DNA of 64,000 nucleotides from Saccharothrix sp. (GCF_031180885.1 NZ_JAPSLK010000001.1:151104-215103); one strand, 5' to 3'; shown: positions 17,544 through 27,515, numbered from the stretch's first letter. Notes: generated by a model not told the origin, from the sequence alone. A program made the numbers and translations.

Positions 17544-18332
17544 ATGAGGTTCCGCACCTGCCTGGCGCACCTGGGCGCGGTCGCCATCACCCTGGCGGCC
17601 GCCCCGGCCGCGCAAGGCCTCCCGGAGGGTTCCGCCGACCACTTCGCGGGTTCGCAGATCGCCAAGCACGAGGGCTGGGGGCGCACGGCCGATCCCCCGA
17701 CCGACGGCAAGGTGCCGGGGATGGACGTGAGCAGCCACCAGGGTGACGTGGACTGGCCGAAGGCGTGGGCGGACGGCGCGCGGTTCGCCTACGTCAAGGC
17801 GACCGAGGGCACCGGGTACCGCAACCCGAAGTTCGCCCAGCAGTACGACGGTTCCTACGCGGTGGGCATGATCCGCGGGGCCTACCACTTCGCCCTGCCG
17901 GACCGGTCGTCCGGCCGCGAGCAGGCGGACTTCTTCGTGGGCAACGGCGGCGGCTGGTCGCCCGACGGCCGGACGCTGCCCGGCGCGCTGGACATGGAGT
18001 ACAACCCGTACGGCGACACCTGCTACGGCCTGGACCAGGCCGCGATGGGCGCGTGGGTCAAGGACTTCAGCGAGCGGGTGCGGGAGCGCACCGGCCGGCA
18101 CCCGACCATCTACACGTCCACGAGCTGGTGGAACAAGTGCGTCGGCGCGACTGAGTCGTTCGGCCACACCAACCCGTTGTGGGTCGCGCAGTACGACGAC
18201 ACCCTCGGCCCGCTGCCGCACGGGTGGAGCTACGAGACCATCTGGCAGTGGCGGGCGGCCGGGCTGTTCCCGGGCGACCAGAACCTGTTCAACGGCGGCG
18301 AGGACCAGCTGCGCCGATTCGCGCTGGTGTAG
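17544..18332 (+). CDS. Secreted GH25 muramidase (lysozyme), copy 1
   Basis: The 262-residue protein has a Sec signal (basic start, hydrophobic run ending AAPAAQG), then a short GSQIAKHEG linker. The GH25 barrel shows GMDVSSHQGDVDW with the N-terminal catalytic-site Asp, and the D-x-E pair in ALDMEYNP. These enzymes cut the MurNAc-GlcNAc bond of peptidoglycan. An RBS GAGGGG precedes the ATG. The next gene encodes a close paralog, so the pair is a tandem duplication. The role may be autolysis, growth-linked remodelling or attack on other bacteria. Confidence 0.9.
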   Translation: MRFRTCLAHLGAVAITLAAAPAAQGLPEGSADHFAGSQIAKHEGWGRTADPPTDGKVPGMDVSSHQGDVDWPKAWADGARFAYVKATEGTGYRNPKFAQQYDGSYAVGMIRGAYHFALPDRSSGREQADFFVGNGGGWSPDGRTLPGALDMEYNPYGDTCYGLDQAAMGAWVKDFSERVRERTGRHPTIYTSTSWWNKCVGATESFGHTNPLWVAQYDDTLGPLPHGWSYETIWQWRAAGLFPGDQNLFNGGEDQLRRFALV

Positions 18333-18347
18333 CCCCGGCTACTCCGT

Positions 18348-18370
18348 CTTCGTGACCAATTAACACGAAG
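18348..18370. repeat. Short inverted repeat between the two muramidase genes
   Basis: CTTCGTG and CACGAAG form a perfect 7-bp stem around a 9-base AT-rich loop, placed after the first gene's stop and about 75 bases before the second ATG. It may be a weak terminator or an operator for the second gene. Confidence 0.35.
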
Positions 18371-18444
18371 TCTGGCTATCCGGTTAGAACAGCGGCACAC
18401 TGCCCAACGAGTCAACCCCTGCACTGGCTCGAAAGGTGTTCGCC

Positions 18445-19236
18445 ATGAGAGCACTCCTCCGCGGCGCCGTGCTCGCCGCGACCACGCTCGCCATGATCAC
18501 CACCACCCTGACCCCCGCCCAGGCCGCCCCCGCCGTCGACGACCACGCCATGGGTTCCCAGATCCGCAAGCACGAGGGCGGCGGCGACCGCCGGATCGTC
18601 ATCAACACCGACCCCAGCGCCCAGGCCGCGGTGTACGGCATCGACGTCAGCTCCCACCAGGGCAACGTCGACTGGGCGTACTGGTGGGGCCAGGGCAAGC
18701 GGTTCGCCTACGTGAAGGCGACCGAGAGCACCACCTACCGCAACCCGTACTTCGCCCAGCAGTACAACGGCTCCTACAACGTCGGCATGATCCGCGGCGC
18801 CTACCACTTCGCCCTGCCCGACCGGTCCAGCGGCGCCGCCCAGGCGGACTTCTTCGTCAACAACGGCGGCGGCTGGTCGAGGGACGGCAAGACCCTGCCC
18901 GGCGCGCTGGACATGGAGTACAACCCGTACGGCTCGACGTGCTACGGCCTCAGCCAGGCGTCGATGATCGCGTGGGTGCGGTCCTTCTCGGACCGGTACC
19001 ACTACCGGACCGGGCGGTGGCCGGTCATCTACACGTCCACGAGCTGGTGGAACCAGTGCGCGCCGGGCGACTTCACCACCACCAACCCGTTGTGGGTGGC
19101 CCGGTACGCGTCCACGGTGGGCACGTTGCCCTACCGGTGGAGCTACTACACGTTCTGGCAGTACTCGTCGAACCCGATCGACCAGAACGTCTTCAACGGC
19201 GCGTACGACCGTTTGCAGGCGTTGGCCAACGGATGA
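18445..19236 (+). CDS. Secreted GH25 muramidase (lysozyme), copy 2
   Basis: The 263-residue product has a signal peptide (hydrophobic core then PAQAAPA), the same GSQIRKHEG linker and the GH25 barrel with GIDVSSHQGNVDW and ALDMEYNP. The ATG at 18445 sits 8 bases after GAAAGG. Compared with copy 1 it carries an extra stretch before the barrel and an aromatic-rich C-terminus (RWSYYTFWQYSS), so substrate contacts may have diverged. A strong stem-loop follows directly. Confidence 0.9.
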   Translation: MRALLRGAVLAATTLAMITTTLTPAQAAPAVDDHAMGSQIRKHEGGGDRRIVINTDPSAQAAVYGIDVSSHQGNVDWAYWWGQGKRFAYVKATESTTYRNPYFAQQYNGSYNVGMIRGAYHFALPDRSSGAAQADFFVNNGGGWSRDGKTLPGALDMEYNPYGSTCYGLSQASMIAWVRSFSDRYHYRTGRWPVIYTSTSWWNQCAPGDFTTTNPLWVARYASTVGTLPYRWSYYTFWQYSSNPIDQNVFNGAYDRLQALANG

Positions 19237-19239
19237 GCG

Positions 19240-19277
19240 AAAGGGCGCGCGGCGACCGCAGTCACCGCGCGCCCTTT
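19240..19277. terminator. Bidirectional terminator between muramidase 2 and purL
   Basis: A perfect 13-bp stem, AAAGGGCGCGCGG with its complement, encloses a 12-base loop. It starts right at the end of the muramidase gene and ends 10 bases before the convergent purL stop. The A3/T3 flanks suit termination in both directions. Confidence 0.8.
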
Positions 19278-19286
19278 GGTGGTTTC

Positions 19287-21548
19287 TCAGTCGAACAGGG
19301 CCGGCAGGGTGCCTTCCCAGGCCTCGCGGAGCTCGGCCAGGCTCAGCTCGCCCAGCCCCTGGACCTCCAGCGCCTGCGACTCCGGGTCCACCACGCCGAC
19401 CTTGCGCCACGGCAACCCGCGGGCCGTGCACATGTCGGTGAACCGCAGCTCCTCGGTGCGCGGCACGGCGACCAGCACGCGGCCGGCGGACTCGCTGAAC
19501 AGCTCGGTGAACAGGTCCCCTTCCAGGAACACCCGGGCACCGGTCTCACCGATCAGGCAGGTCTCCACCAGGGCCTGCGCCAGACCGCCCTCGGCCAGGT
19601 CGTGCGCGGCCGACAGCATGCCGTCGCGCGACCCCGCCACCAGCACCTCGGCCAGCAGCTTCTCGCGGGCCAGGTCCACCTCGGGCGGGAGGCCGCCGAG
19701 GTGGCCGTGCACCACGTGCGCCCACTCGGAACCGCCGAACTCCTCGTGCGTCTCGCCGAGCAGCAGCAGCGTCTCGCCGGCCTCCGCGCCGATCCCGGTC
19801 GGGATGCGGCGACGGACGTCGTCGATCACGCCCAGCACGCCCACGACCGGGGTCGGCAGGATCGCCGTGGCGCCGGTCTGGTTGTAGAAGCTGACGTTGC
19901 CGCCGGTGACCGGGATGCCCAGCTCGGCGCAGCCGTCCGCCAGGCCCTTCACGGCCTGCTCGAACTGCCACATCACCGCCGGGTCCTCGGGCGAGCCGAA
20001 GTTCAGGCAGTTGGTGACCGCCACCGGGGTCGCGCCCGTGGTCGCCACGTTCCGGTACGCCTCGGCCAAAGCCAGCTTCGCGCCCGTGTACGGGTCGAGC
20101 TTGGTGTAGCGGCCGTTGCAGTCCGTGGACAGGGCGACGCCGCGGTGCGTCTCCTCGTCGATCCGGATCATGCCCGAGTCGGCCGGCTGCGCGAGGACGG
20201 TGCCGCCGCGCACGTACCGGTCGTACTGCTGGGTGACCCACTGCCGCGAGGCCAGGTTCGGCGACGCGGCCATGGTCTTGATCAGGTCGAGCAGCTCCTC
20301 GCGGGCCGGCTTCGGCAGCCGGTCCGGGGTGTCCGCCTGGAGGGCGTCCTGGTCGGCGGGGCGCTCGATCGGGCGGTGGTAGACCGGGCCCTCGTGGGCG
20401 ACGGTGCGCGGCGGGACGTCCACCACGACCTCGTCGTGCCACGTGATGACCAGGCGGTCGCCCTCGGTGACCTCGCCGATCTCGGTCGCGATCACGTCCC
20501 ACTTGGCGCAGACGGCCATGAACGCGTCCACGTCCTCGGGCCGCACGACCGCGCACATGCGCTCCTGCGACTCGCTGGACAGCACCTCGGCGGGCGTCAT
20601 GCCGGACGCGCGCAGCGGCACCCGGTCCAGCTGGACGCGCATGCCGCCGTCACCGGCGCTGGCCAGCTCCGACGTCGCGCACGACAGGCCCGCGCCGCCC
20701 AGGTCCTGGATGCCGACGACGAGCTTCTGCCGGAACAGCTCCAGCGAGCACTCGATCAGCACCTTCTCGGTGAACGGGTCGCCCACCTGGACGCTCGGCA
20801 GCTTCTTGCGCTTGCCAGCGGTGTCATCGAACGTCTCCGAGGCCAGCACGGACACGCCGCCGATGCCGTCGAGCCCGGTCCGCGCGCCGTACAGGATGAT
20901 CTTGTTGCCCGCGCCCGAGGCGTGCGCCAGGTGCAGGTCCTCGACCCGCATCGCGCCCACGCACAGGGCGTTGACCAGCGGGTTCCCGGCGTACGACTCG
21001 TCGAACACGACCTCGCCGCCGATGTTCGGCAGGCCGAGGCAGTTGCCGTAGCCGCCGACGCCCGCGACGATCCCGGGCAGCACCCGGCGGGTGTCCGGCG
21101 CGTCGGCCGGCCCGAACCGCAGCGGGTCCATCACGGCCAGCGGCCGGGCGCCCATAGCGAGGATGTCCCGGACGATGCCACCCACACCGGTCGCCGCGCC
21201 CTGGTAGGGCTCGACGTAGGACGGGTGGTTGTGGCTCTCCACCTTGAACGTGATGGCCCAGCCGTCGCCGATGTCGACGACGCCCGCGTTCTCGCCGATG
21301 CCCGCGAGCATCTTCTCGCGCATCTCGTCGGTGGTGGTCTCGCCGAAGTACTTCAGGTGCACCTTGGACGACTTGTAGGAGCAGTGCTCGCTCCACATCA
21401 CCGAGTACATCGCCAGCTCGGCGTCCGTGGGGCGGCGGCCGAGGATCTCGCGGATGCGGGCGTACTCGTCGTCCTTCAGGCCCAGCTCCTTGTAGGGCTG
21501 CTCCTGGTCGGGCGTGGACTCGGCGTTCTTGACCGTGTCGAGGCTCAT
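19287..21548 (-). CDS. purL: Phosphoribosylformylglycinamidine synthase subunit PurL
   Basis: The 753-residue protein is the large synthetase subunit that converts FGAR to FGAM with ATP and ammonia from PurQ, in de novo purine synthesis. The pattern is that of the small-type Pur[46 protein letters not shown], and [11 protein letters not shown]. It needs PurQ and PurS, whose genes lie immediately upstream. Its ATG overlaps the purQ stop by 4 bases (ATGA). It is cytosolic. The ATG at 21548 fits the usual N-terminus. Confidence 0.95.
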   Translation of the reverse strand: MSLDTVKNAESTPDQEQPYKELGLKDDEYARIREILGRRPTDAELAMYSVMWSEHCSYKSSKVHLKYFGETTTDEMREKMLAGIGENAGVVDIGDGWAITFKVESHNHPSYVEPYQGAATGVGGIVRDILAMGARPLAVMDPLRFGPADAPDTRRVLPGIVAGVGGYGNCLGLPNIGGEVVFDESYAGNPLVNALCVGAMRVEDLHLAHASGAGNKIILYGARTGLDGIGGVSVLASETFDDTAGKRKKLPSVQVGDPFTEKVLIECSLELFRQKLVVGIQDLGGAGLSCATSELASAGDGGMRVQLDRVPLRASGMTPAEVLSSESQERMCAVVRPEDVDAFMAVCAKWDVIATEIGEVTEGDRLVITWHDEVVVDVPPRTVAHEGPVYHRPIERPADQDALQADTPDRLPKPAREELLDLIKTMAASPNLASRQWVTQQYDRYVRGGTVLAQPADSGMIRIDEETHRGVALSTDCNGRYTKLDPYTGAKLALAEAYRNVATTGATPVAVTNCLNFGSPEDPAVMWQFEQAVKGLADGCAELGIPVTGGNVSFYNQTGATAILPTPVVGVLGVIDDVRRRIPTGIGAEAGETLLLLGETHEEFGGSEWAHVVHGHLGGLPPEVDLAREKLLAEVLVAGSRDGMLSAAHDLAEGGLAQALVETCLIGETGARVFLEGDLFTELFSESAGRVLVAVPRTEELRFTDMCTARGLPWRKVGVVDPESQALEVQGLGELSLAELREAWEGTLPALFD

Positions 21549-22216
21549 GCGCTCACCACCGCGTCGAGCAGGGACAGGAACATGCCGAGGCCGTCGTCCG
21601 TGGGGCCGGTGAGGGCGTCGATCGCGTGCTCCGGGTGCGGCATGAGGCCGACGACCCGGCCGTTGGCGCTGGTGATGCCCGCGATGCCGTTGCGCGAGCC
21701 GTTCGGGTTGTCGCCGACGTAGCGGAACACCACCCGACCCTCGCCCTCCAACTCCTTCAGCGTCTCGTCGTCGGCCTGGTAGCCGCCCTCGCCGGACTTG
21801 AGCGGGACGAGGACCTCGGCGCCCTTGTCGTAGCGGGTGGTCCAGGCGGTCTCGTTGTTCTCCACCTTCAGCCACTGGTCGCGGCACACGAAGTGCAGCT
21901 TGTGGTTGCGGATCAGCGCGCCGGGCAGCAGGTGCGCCTCGCACAGGATCTGGAAGCCGTTGCAGATGCCCAGCACGGGCATCCCCTTGTTCGCGGCCTC
22001 GACCACTTCCTGCATCACGGGGGCGAACCGGGCGATCGCGCCGCAGCGCAGGTAGTCGCCGTAGGAGAACCCACCGGGGACGATGACCGCGTCCACGCCC
22101 TTCAGGTCGTGGTCGGCGTGCCAGAGGCTGACCGCCTCCCCACCCGCGTACCTGACCGCGCGGGCCGCGTCGACGTCGTCCAACGTGCCGGGAAAGGTGA
22201 TGACCCCGACCTTCAT
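21545..22216 (-). CDS. purQ: Phosphoribosylformylglycinamidine synthase, glutaminase subunit PurQ
   Basis: The 223-residue class I glutamine amidotransferase supplies ammonia to PurL. The nucleophile Cys is in [10 protein letters not shown]; the catalytic His is in MPHPEHAI near the C-terminus. The N-terminal [14 protein letters not shown] is typical. Both junctions overlap by 4 bases (purS-purQ and purQ-purL), so the three subunits are made from one message with coupled translation. Confidence 0.95.
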   Translation of the reverse strand: MKVGVITFPGTLDDVDAARAVRYAGGEAVSLWHADHDLKGVDAVIVPGGFSYGDYLRCGAIARFAPVMQEVVEAANKGMPVLGICNGFQILCEAHLLPGALIRNHKLHFVCRDQWLKVENNETAWTTRYDKGAEVLVPLKSGEGGYQADDETLKELEGEGRVVFRYVGDNPNGSRNGIAGITSANGRVVGLMPHPEHAIDALTGPTDDGLGMFLSLLDAVVSA

Positions 22217-22452
22217 GCGTCGACCCGCCGGACGACCCAGTCCTCGATCACGGGGTTGGCGAGGAACGTCTCGGCGATCTTGGCGAGCGTGGCGTCGTCG
22301 ACGTCGTCGGCGACCTCCAGCTCGAAGTGCTTGCCCTGGCGGACACTGGCGATTCCGTCGAACCCGAGGCGGGGCAGCGCGTTGGCCACCGCCTGTCCTT
22401 GCGGGTCGAGGATTTCGGGCTTCGGCATGACGTCGACGACGACTCGGGCCAC
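22213..22452 (-). CDS. purS: Phosphoribosylformylglycinamidine synthase subunit PurS
   Basis: The 79-residue product has the PurS pattern: [19 protein letters not shown], then [16 protein letters not shown], then VIEDWVV. PurS bridges PurL and PurQ in the FGAM synthase complex. The GTG at 22452 is supported by AGGGAG nine bases upstream and by the normal PurS length. The reading frame is open far upstream, through a decayed DUF3800-like copy, but that is not part of purS. Confidence 0.93.
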   Translation of the reverse strand: MARVVVDVMPKPEILDPQGQAVANALPRLGFDGIASVRQGKHFELEVADDVDDATLAKIAETFLANPVIEDWVVRRVDA

Positions 22453-22680
22453 GACAGGCTGCTCCCTGGTAGGAGGGCTGGCGGTACTGCCGAAGCCTAC
22501 CTGACCTGGGTGTTCATCAACTTCACAGGTGGCGGGGGGCACACGTTCACCTGGGTTCACCCGATCGAGAGGAGGGGGTGCGGGGGTGCCGGGTGCCAAT
22601 CTGATCACGCCCCGGCCGGTGGCTCGGGGAAGTGAGCGCGGCACCCGTCCGGACGGTCGGCTGGCCGCGCTTCGCGCTTT

Positions 22681-23213
22681 CCAGGGCCGATCCAACCGGA
22701 CGACGTCCCCCGACACCGGCCCGATCCGCCGAGCCCAGTCACCACCCGCGCCGTGGCACCAGGCGGCGACATCCGCGATCCACAACAGCGGCTCGTCCTG
22801 GCTGGCGACGTGTTCGTAGGCGAAGGGCGCCTCACAACCAGCGTTGCCGAGCACCCGCCCGATGGTCTGCCGGTCGCGGAGGTCACGCCCCTCGCGACTG
22901 TCGAGCACGAGGCGCATGGCGCCCACCCCGAGCAGGTCGTGCGTCAGCCGGGTCACGCACTCCTGTCGTGCCCGCTCCTCGCCCAGGCGGCAGTTCGCCG
23001 AGTAGAGGTCGACCTCCCCGCCGAGGGTGCGCAGTGTGGAGACGATCAGACGCTTGCTGGGAAGCGTCTCCTTCTTGAAGCGCAACTCCCGCTGACCGGG
23101 GAAGAGCAGCCGCGCAGCAGCGACCTCGCGGAGCGCAGCAGACGGGGTTGGATGATCGCCGCAGCCAGGGTGTCCTGGCGGCGGGATTCGTCGACGAAGG
23201 CGTGCACGGTCAC
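22681..23213 (-). pseudogene. Degraded DUF3800-like protein, copy A
   Basis: The frame from GTG 23213 reads VTVHAFVDESRRQDT then AAAIIQPRLLRS and breaks near 23110. There one missing base would join it to LLFPGQRELRF and the rest of the protein (WIADVAAWCHGAGGDWARR). It lacks the two Tyr codons that copy B has after DT. The stop codon used by copy B is TGG here, so the frame runs on in phase into purS. FVDESRR and the C-terminal ADxxAW fit the DUF3800 family, an RNase-H-like fold of unknown function. It is about 650 bp in tandem with copy B. Confidence 0.7.
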
Positions 23214-23404
23214 GACCGTGTATCGGCATACGACCGACCGGGCTACAGCACCCGAACGCCTGTTCACCCGAGCCGGGCGCTTCACCCGATCGAGAGACGG
23301 GTTTTGCGAGTGGCCGGTGCTAGCCTTGTGGTGCTCCGGCCAATAGGCCGGGGAAGTGAGCGCGGCACCCTACCGGACGGCAGGCTGGCCGCGCTTCGCG
23401 CTTT

Positions 23405-23945
23405 CTACGGCCAGTCCAGCCGGGTCACCGAGCCGATCACCGGCGCGATCCGCCGAGCCCAGTCGCCACCCGCTCCGTGGCACCAAGCGGCGATGTCCGC
23501 CAGCCAGAGCAGCGGATCGCCGGCGCTGTCCATGTGCTCGTAGACGAACTCGTGGTCGGGTGCGCGCTTCTTCAACGCGTTCCTGATCGTGATCCTGTCG
23601 AGCGGATCGCGTTGATCCCGGCTGTCCATGACCAGGCGGTGCGCCCCGATGTCGAGCATGTCCTCGATCAGCCGCGCCAAACACTCCTGCCGACCGCGCT
23701 CCTCGCCCTTGCGGCAACTCCCGAGGTAGACGTCAACCCGAACCTCGAACCGCACGACCTCGGCCAGGACGGCTCGACGGCGCACGGGTTTCTCGTTGTA
23801 GAAGTGGAGTTCACGCTGACCGGGGAAGAGCAGACCCCGCAACCGCGAACGCAGCCGCGGCCAGGTCTCGGGGTTGGACGATGGCGGCGGCCAGGTAGTA
23901 GGTGTCCTGGCGGCGGGATTCGTCGACGAAGGCGTGCACGGTCAC
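23405..23945 (-). pseudogene. DUF3800-like protein, copy B, frameshifted
   Basis: GTG 23945 opens VTVHAFVDESRRQDTYYLAAAIVQPRDLAA. An extra base near 23855 then throws the frame off, and a TGA follows soon. Removing one G gives DLAALRSRLRGLLFPGQRELHF and continues to a clean C-terminus ending TRLDWP with TAG at 23405-23407. The family is DUF3800-like (N-terminal Asp-Glu motif, late ADIAAW), often associated with phage or defence-type nucleases, but function here is unknown. If the indel is a read error the gene is intact, at about 180 residues. Confidence 0.7.
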
Positions 23946-24066
23946 GACCGGGTATCGGCATGCCGCCGTCCGGGCTACAGAGCCCGAACACGCGTTCACA
24001 CGCCCGCGCGTTCGCCGTGGGCTGATCGGCTGGCGACCGGTGCCGAAGCGCCGGAGGGTGGGGATC

Positions 24067-25029
24067 ATGCGGATCCTGGTGCTGGGTGGGACGGTCTTCC
24101 TCGGGCGGGCGGTCGCGAAGGAGGCTGTGCGGCGGGGGGTTGAGGTGGTTTGTGCGGCTCGGGGGGAGTCCGGGGTGGTGCCGGACGGGGCGGTGCACGT
24201 GCCGGTGGACCGAAACCGGGGGCTCGGGGAGCTGCAAGGGGAGTGGTTCGACGGGGTTGTGGACGTGGCGCGCAGTGTGACCTGGGTGCGGGACGCCGTC
24301 AGATCCCTCCAGGCCCGGCACTGGACGTTCGTCTCCACCTGCTCCGTCTACGCCGACCACGCCACCCCGGGCAGCACCGAAACCCTCCCACCGCTGGAAG
24401 ACGACCCCGACGCGCCGATGACGCCCGAGCGGTACGGCAGCGTGAAGGTCGCCAGTGAGAACGCCATCAAAGAGGTCCGGGACGCGTTCATCGTGCGGGC
24501 TGGGCTGATCACGGGACCCGGCGACACCAGCGACCGGTTCGGGTACTGGCCCAACCGGCTCTCGCGCGGCGGCCGGGTCGCCGTGCCGGACACCCCCGAC
24601 CAGCCCGCCCAGCACATCGACGTCCGCGACCTGGCCGCCTGGATCGTCGACGCCGCCGAGAACGGCCTCACCGGCACCTTCGACGCCATCGGCCCCTCGA
24701 ACCCGCTCAGCCTCGTGCTCGGCGAGATCGCCGGCGCCACCGCCCCACCCGGCACCGAACTCGTCCGCATCCCCGAGGAGGTCCTCGAACAGCACGAGAT
24801 CGCGCCCTGGGCCGGACCGCGCTCCCTCCCGCTGTGGCTGCCGTCAAGCCACCGCGCGCTGATGTTCCGCGACGCCGGACCCGCCCTGGCCGCCGGCCTC
24901 AAACCCCGGCCCACCGCCGAGACCGCGCTCGACTCCCTCGAGTACGAACGCGGCCTCGGCCTCGACCGTCAGCGCCGCGCGGGGCTGCCCGCGGACGCGG
25001 AGGCCGAACTGCTCACAGCAGTGGGTTGA
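24067..25029 (+). CDS. NAD-dependent epimerase/dehydratase family protein (extended SDR)
   Basis: The 320-residue Rossmann protein starts MRILVLGGTVFLGRAV with the GGTxFLG nucleotide motif. It continues with SVYADH and later GSVKVASEN, in place of the standard YxxxK pattern. Members act on nucleotide sugars or similar; some are only redox-sensing regulators. The RBS GGAGGGTGGGG and the ATG at 24067 fix the start. It ends convergent with the serine protease gene, overlapping by 17 bases. The substrate cannot be told. Confidence 0.75.
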   Translation: MRILVLGGTVFLGRAVAKEAVRRGVEVVCAARGESGVVPDGAVHVPVDRNRGLGELQGEWFDGVVDVARSVTWVRDAVRSLQARHWTFVSTCSVYADHATPGSTETLPPLEDDPDAPMTPERYGSVKVASENAIKEVRDAFIVRAGLITGPGDTSDRFGYWPNRLSRGGRVAVPDTPDQPAQHIDVRDLAAWIVDAAENGLTGTFDAIGPSNPLSLVLGEIAGATAPPGTELVRIPEEVLEQHEIAPWAGPRSLPLWLPSSHRALMFRDAGPALAAGLKPRPTAETALDSLEYERGLGLDRQRRAGLPADAEAELLTAVG

Positions 25030-26152
25030 CCTGCGCCGCGATCAGGTCGATCCGCACCCCCTGGTTCGGGCACCCGCCCCAGTGGTGCAGGCCGATCACC
25101 TTGTGCGTCCGCCGGGACAGCACCGGCGAACCCGACGACCCGCCCTCGGTGTCGCACTTGTACGCGATGTCGGACTGCGCGGAGTCGCCGTTCACCCGCA
25201 CCGCGGTCACCTTGCAGTACCCGCCGCCGTTCTGGTCGTCGCGCAGGGACAGCTTCTTCAGCTTCCCGGCCGGGTGGCCGACGATGTACATCTCCTCGCC
25301 GACGGCCGGCACGCGGGCGTCCAGCTCCAGGTAGCCGAACGAGCTGATGGTCGAGAAGTTGGTGACGCTGAACAGCGTGTAGTCCAGCGCCGCGCTGGTC
25401 TTCAGCACCGACGACACCAGGACCTTGGTGACGGTCGCGGACGTCGTCCCGCCGCACGTCGGGCACTGGTAGTTGAACCACACCTCGATGCCGGTGCCGC
25501 TGGTGAAGCAGTGGTTGTTGGTCAGCATCCGGTTGTTCGGCCCGACCCGCCACGCCGTGCACAGCGAGCCGCCGTTGCGCAGCAGCTTGGCGACGGACCG
25601 GACCTTGCCGAACTCGGTCGGGTTGCTCGTCTGGTAGCACGCGACGTCGCGGTAGTCGTTGGTGCCGCAGATGCTCTGCGGCGAGATCTCGGCTTCCCGG
25701 GCCAGTTCGGCGTCGGTGAACCCGCGGGTGATCCTGTCGAGCTTCACCCGGGACGCCGGGTGCGGCGCGCCGCCGTCCCGGCCCTTGATCGACACGACCG
25801 CGCGGTCGCCGGTGATCGACATCGCCCAGAACCCGGTGGCGTCGGCGGACGCGGTGCCGGACGCGAGCGGGTCGGCGGTGTACCGGTAGGACTCGGTGCC
25901 CGCCGGGTTGGCCACGGTCAGGACGTCGCCCGCCACCAGCCGCAGGGCGCTGAAGTGGGCTTTGAGGTACCACGCCCCGGGCCGGGAGATCGTGGTCTCG
26001 GTCGAGCGGCCACCGACGACGGTCGAGACGACCTCGTCCTGGCCGACCTTCCGGGTCTGCTCGAAGTGCTCCGCCGAGGCGGCGGTTGCGGTTCCCGTCA
26101 GCACGGGTACAACGAGCAGGGCGGCAGCGAGGAGGCGCAGGGTGCTCCGCAC
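25013..26152 (-). CDS. Secreted trypsin-like serine protease
   Basis: The 379-residue protein has a Sec signal (cleavage near TATAASA, residue 27), a propeptide-like region to about 160, then a chymotrypsin-fold domain. The catalytic triad is visible as His214 (TNNHC), Asp257 (LDYTL) and Ser340 (GGSSGSPV). At least eight cysteines in the domain suggest disulfides. The pattern with SPQSICGTNDYRDVACY and TAWRVG resembles lysyl endopeptidase-like bacterial proteases. It is exported, probably as a zymogen. The specificity is not deducible. Confidence 0.88.
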   Translation of the reverse strand: MRSTLRLLAAALLVVPVLTGTATAASAEHFEQTRKVGQDEVVSTVVGGRSTETTISRPGAWYLKAHFSALRLVAGDVLTVANPAGTESYRYTADPLASGTASADATGFWAMSITGDRAVVSIKGRDGGAPHPASRVKLDRITRGFTDAELAREAEISPQSICGTNDYRDVACYQTSNPTEFGKVRSVAKLLRNGGSLCTAWRVGPNNRMLTNNHCFTSGTGIEVWFNYQCPTCGGTTSATVTKVLVSSVLKTSAALDYTLFSVTNFSTISSFGYLELDARVPAVGEEMYIVGHPAGKLKKLSLRDDQNGGGYCKVTAVRVNGDSAQSDIAYKCDTEGGSSGSPVLSRRTHKVIGLHHWGGCPNQGVRIDLIAAQVNPLL

Positions 26153-26262
26153 TGGTTCACCTCACGTTGTGAGCAGGGACAATTACATCCAGTGATGCTC
26201 CTCACATCACCCGATCGTGTCTCCCCGCCGAAGGTCGGTACTTCACGCGGAAGGTTTCAAGG

Positions 26263-26874
26263 ATGCGAATCGTCCACTTCGGACACTCGTGCGTGCTGGT
26301 GGACACCGGCACCGCCCGCCTGCTGTTCGACCCGGGCTCCTGGTCCACCGGGTTCGAGGAGGTCAGGGACCTGGACGCGGTCCTGGTGACGCACCGCCAC
26401 CCCGACCACCTCGACCCCGGCCGGCTGGGCGACCTGCTCGCCAACAACCCGAACGCGGCCTTCTACGCGGCCGACGAGCTGGACGGCGCGATCGCCGCCC
26501 GCCCCGGCGAGGCGCTGGACGTCGAGAACGTCTCCGTGCGCGTGGTGGACGCGCCGCACGAGCAGATCCACCCGTCCGTGGAGGTGCCCGCCAACGTCGG
26601 CTACCTGGTCGAGCACGGCGCGTTCTACCACCCGGGTGACTCGCTCACCGTGCCCGACATGGAGGTCGACATCCTCGCCGTCCCCACGGCCGCGCCCTGG
26701 ATGAAGGTGTCCGACGCCGCCGACTTCATCGCCAAGGTCCGCCCGCGGATCGCCATCCCGATCCACGAGGCGATCGTGGCCCGGACCGAGATCTACTACC
26801 GGGTCCTGTCGAGCACCGCGCCCGACGGGACGGAGTTCATGGTGCTGCCCAGGGGTGAGTCGGCGGAGCTGTAA
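26263..26874 (+). CDS. MBL-fold metal-dependent hydrolase (UlaG-like)
   Basis: The 203-residue cytosolic protein has the metallo-beta-lactamase fold signature HxHxDH as THRHPDHLDP near residue 47, with FGHSCVLV at the N-terminus. PIHEAIVAR later supplies another likely metal ligand. This subgroup (lactonase/UlaG-like) hydrolyses small esters or phosphodiesters; the substrate is unknown. It ends with a 79-base tail-to-tail overlap with the deacetylase-like gene on the other strand. Confidence 0.82.
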   Translation: MRIVHFGHSCVLVDTGTARLLFDPGSWSTGFEEVRDLDAVLVTHRHPDHLDPGRLGDLLANNPNAAFYAADELDGAIAARPGEALDVENVSVRVVDAPHEQIHPSVEVPANVGYLVEHGAFYHPGDSLTVPDMEVDILAVPTAAPWMKVSDAADFIAKVRPRIAIPIHEAIVARTEIYYRVLSSTAPDGTEFMVLPRGESAEL

Positions 26875-27515
26875 GAACCGGGGACGGCCTCGTGGTGCAG
26901 GGCCAGGTCCACGGCCTCCAGAAGAGCGTCGCGCACGCCGATCCGGTCCAGGTCGGCCGCGTCCACGCCGATCCGCACCAACCCGCCGCGCCGGGCCGCG
27001 CGCGCCACGCCCGCCAGGTAGGTCCAGTGCTCGGTCACCATCCGCACCCGGCCCGCCCGCACGTCACCGGTGCGCAGGTCGCGCACGCCCGCCATGTCCG
27101 CGCACACCGCGAACCGGTGCCGGCGCAGCGCGACCAGCGTGCCCGGTGACGCCAGCCAGCCCGGCGGCGCGAAGGAGTCCGTCGCCAGGCCCAACCGGTG
27201 CAGCGCCGACCGGGCGGCGACCAGCCGCAGACCCGCCTCGTGCGCGGGCAACGCGGAGAACTCGGCCCGCCGGCGCAGCGACACGGGCCGCCGGCACGGG
27301 TCGGCGTCGTGGTCGAACCCGTGCAGGACCAGGGCGTCCGCGCCGCGCACCCGCGCCCGCACCCACTCCAGCGCCTCGCCGGGCACGGCCTTGCGCGGCG
27401 CGAGCAGCAGCGACAGCGGCACCCGCCGGCGGTCCAGCTCGTCGGCCAGGTCGGCGCACCGGGCGAACGTGCTCGGCCCGATGCCGGCCAGCGAAACCAC
27501 GAGGGTGGCGACCAT
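26796..27515 (-). CDS. Polysaccharide deacetylase-like protein (DUF2334)
   Basis: The 239-residue protein has the DUF2334 pattern: VVSLAGIGPSTFARCADL, LLLAPR, the metal-site-like DALVLHGFDHDAD, LPAHEAGLR, DSFAPPGW and a C-terminal ALHHEAVPGSY. Proteins of this family resemble NodB-type deacetylases of surface glycans. The start is ATG with no strong signal peptide, so location is uncertain. The last residues after PGSY lie in the overlap with the MBL-fold gene and look like read-through to the first stop. Confidence 0.75.
   Translation of the reverse strand: MVATLVVSLAGIGPSTFARCADLADELDRRRVPLSLLLAPRKAVPGEALEWVRARVRGADALVLHGFDHDADPCRRPVSLRRRAEFSALPAHEAGLRLVAARSALHRLGLATDSFAPPGWLASPGTLVALRRHRFAVCADMAGVRDLRTGDVRAGRVRMVTEHWTYLAGVARAARRGGLVRIGVDAADLDRIGVRDALLEAVDLALHHEAVPGSYSSADSPLGSTMNSVPSGAVLDRTR

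Noticed and set aside
18684-21722. 1012-codon plus-strand open frame over muramidase 2 and purL
   Set aside because: Shadow of purL and the muramidase; it has no family motifs and very high Arg/Ala/Gly content.
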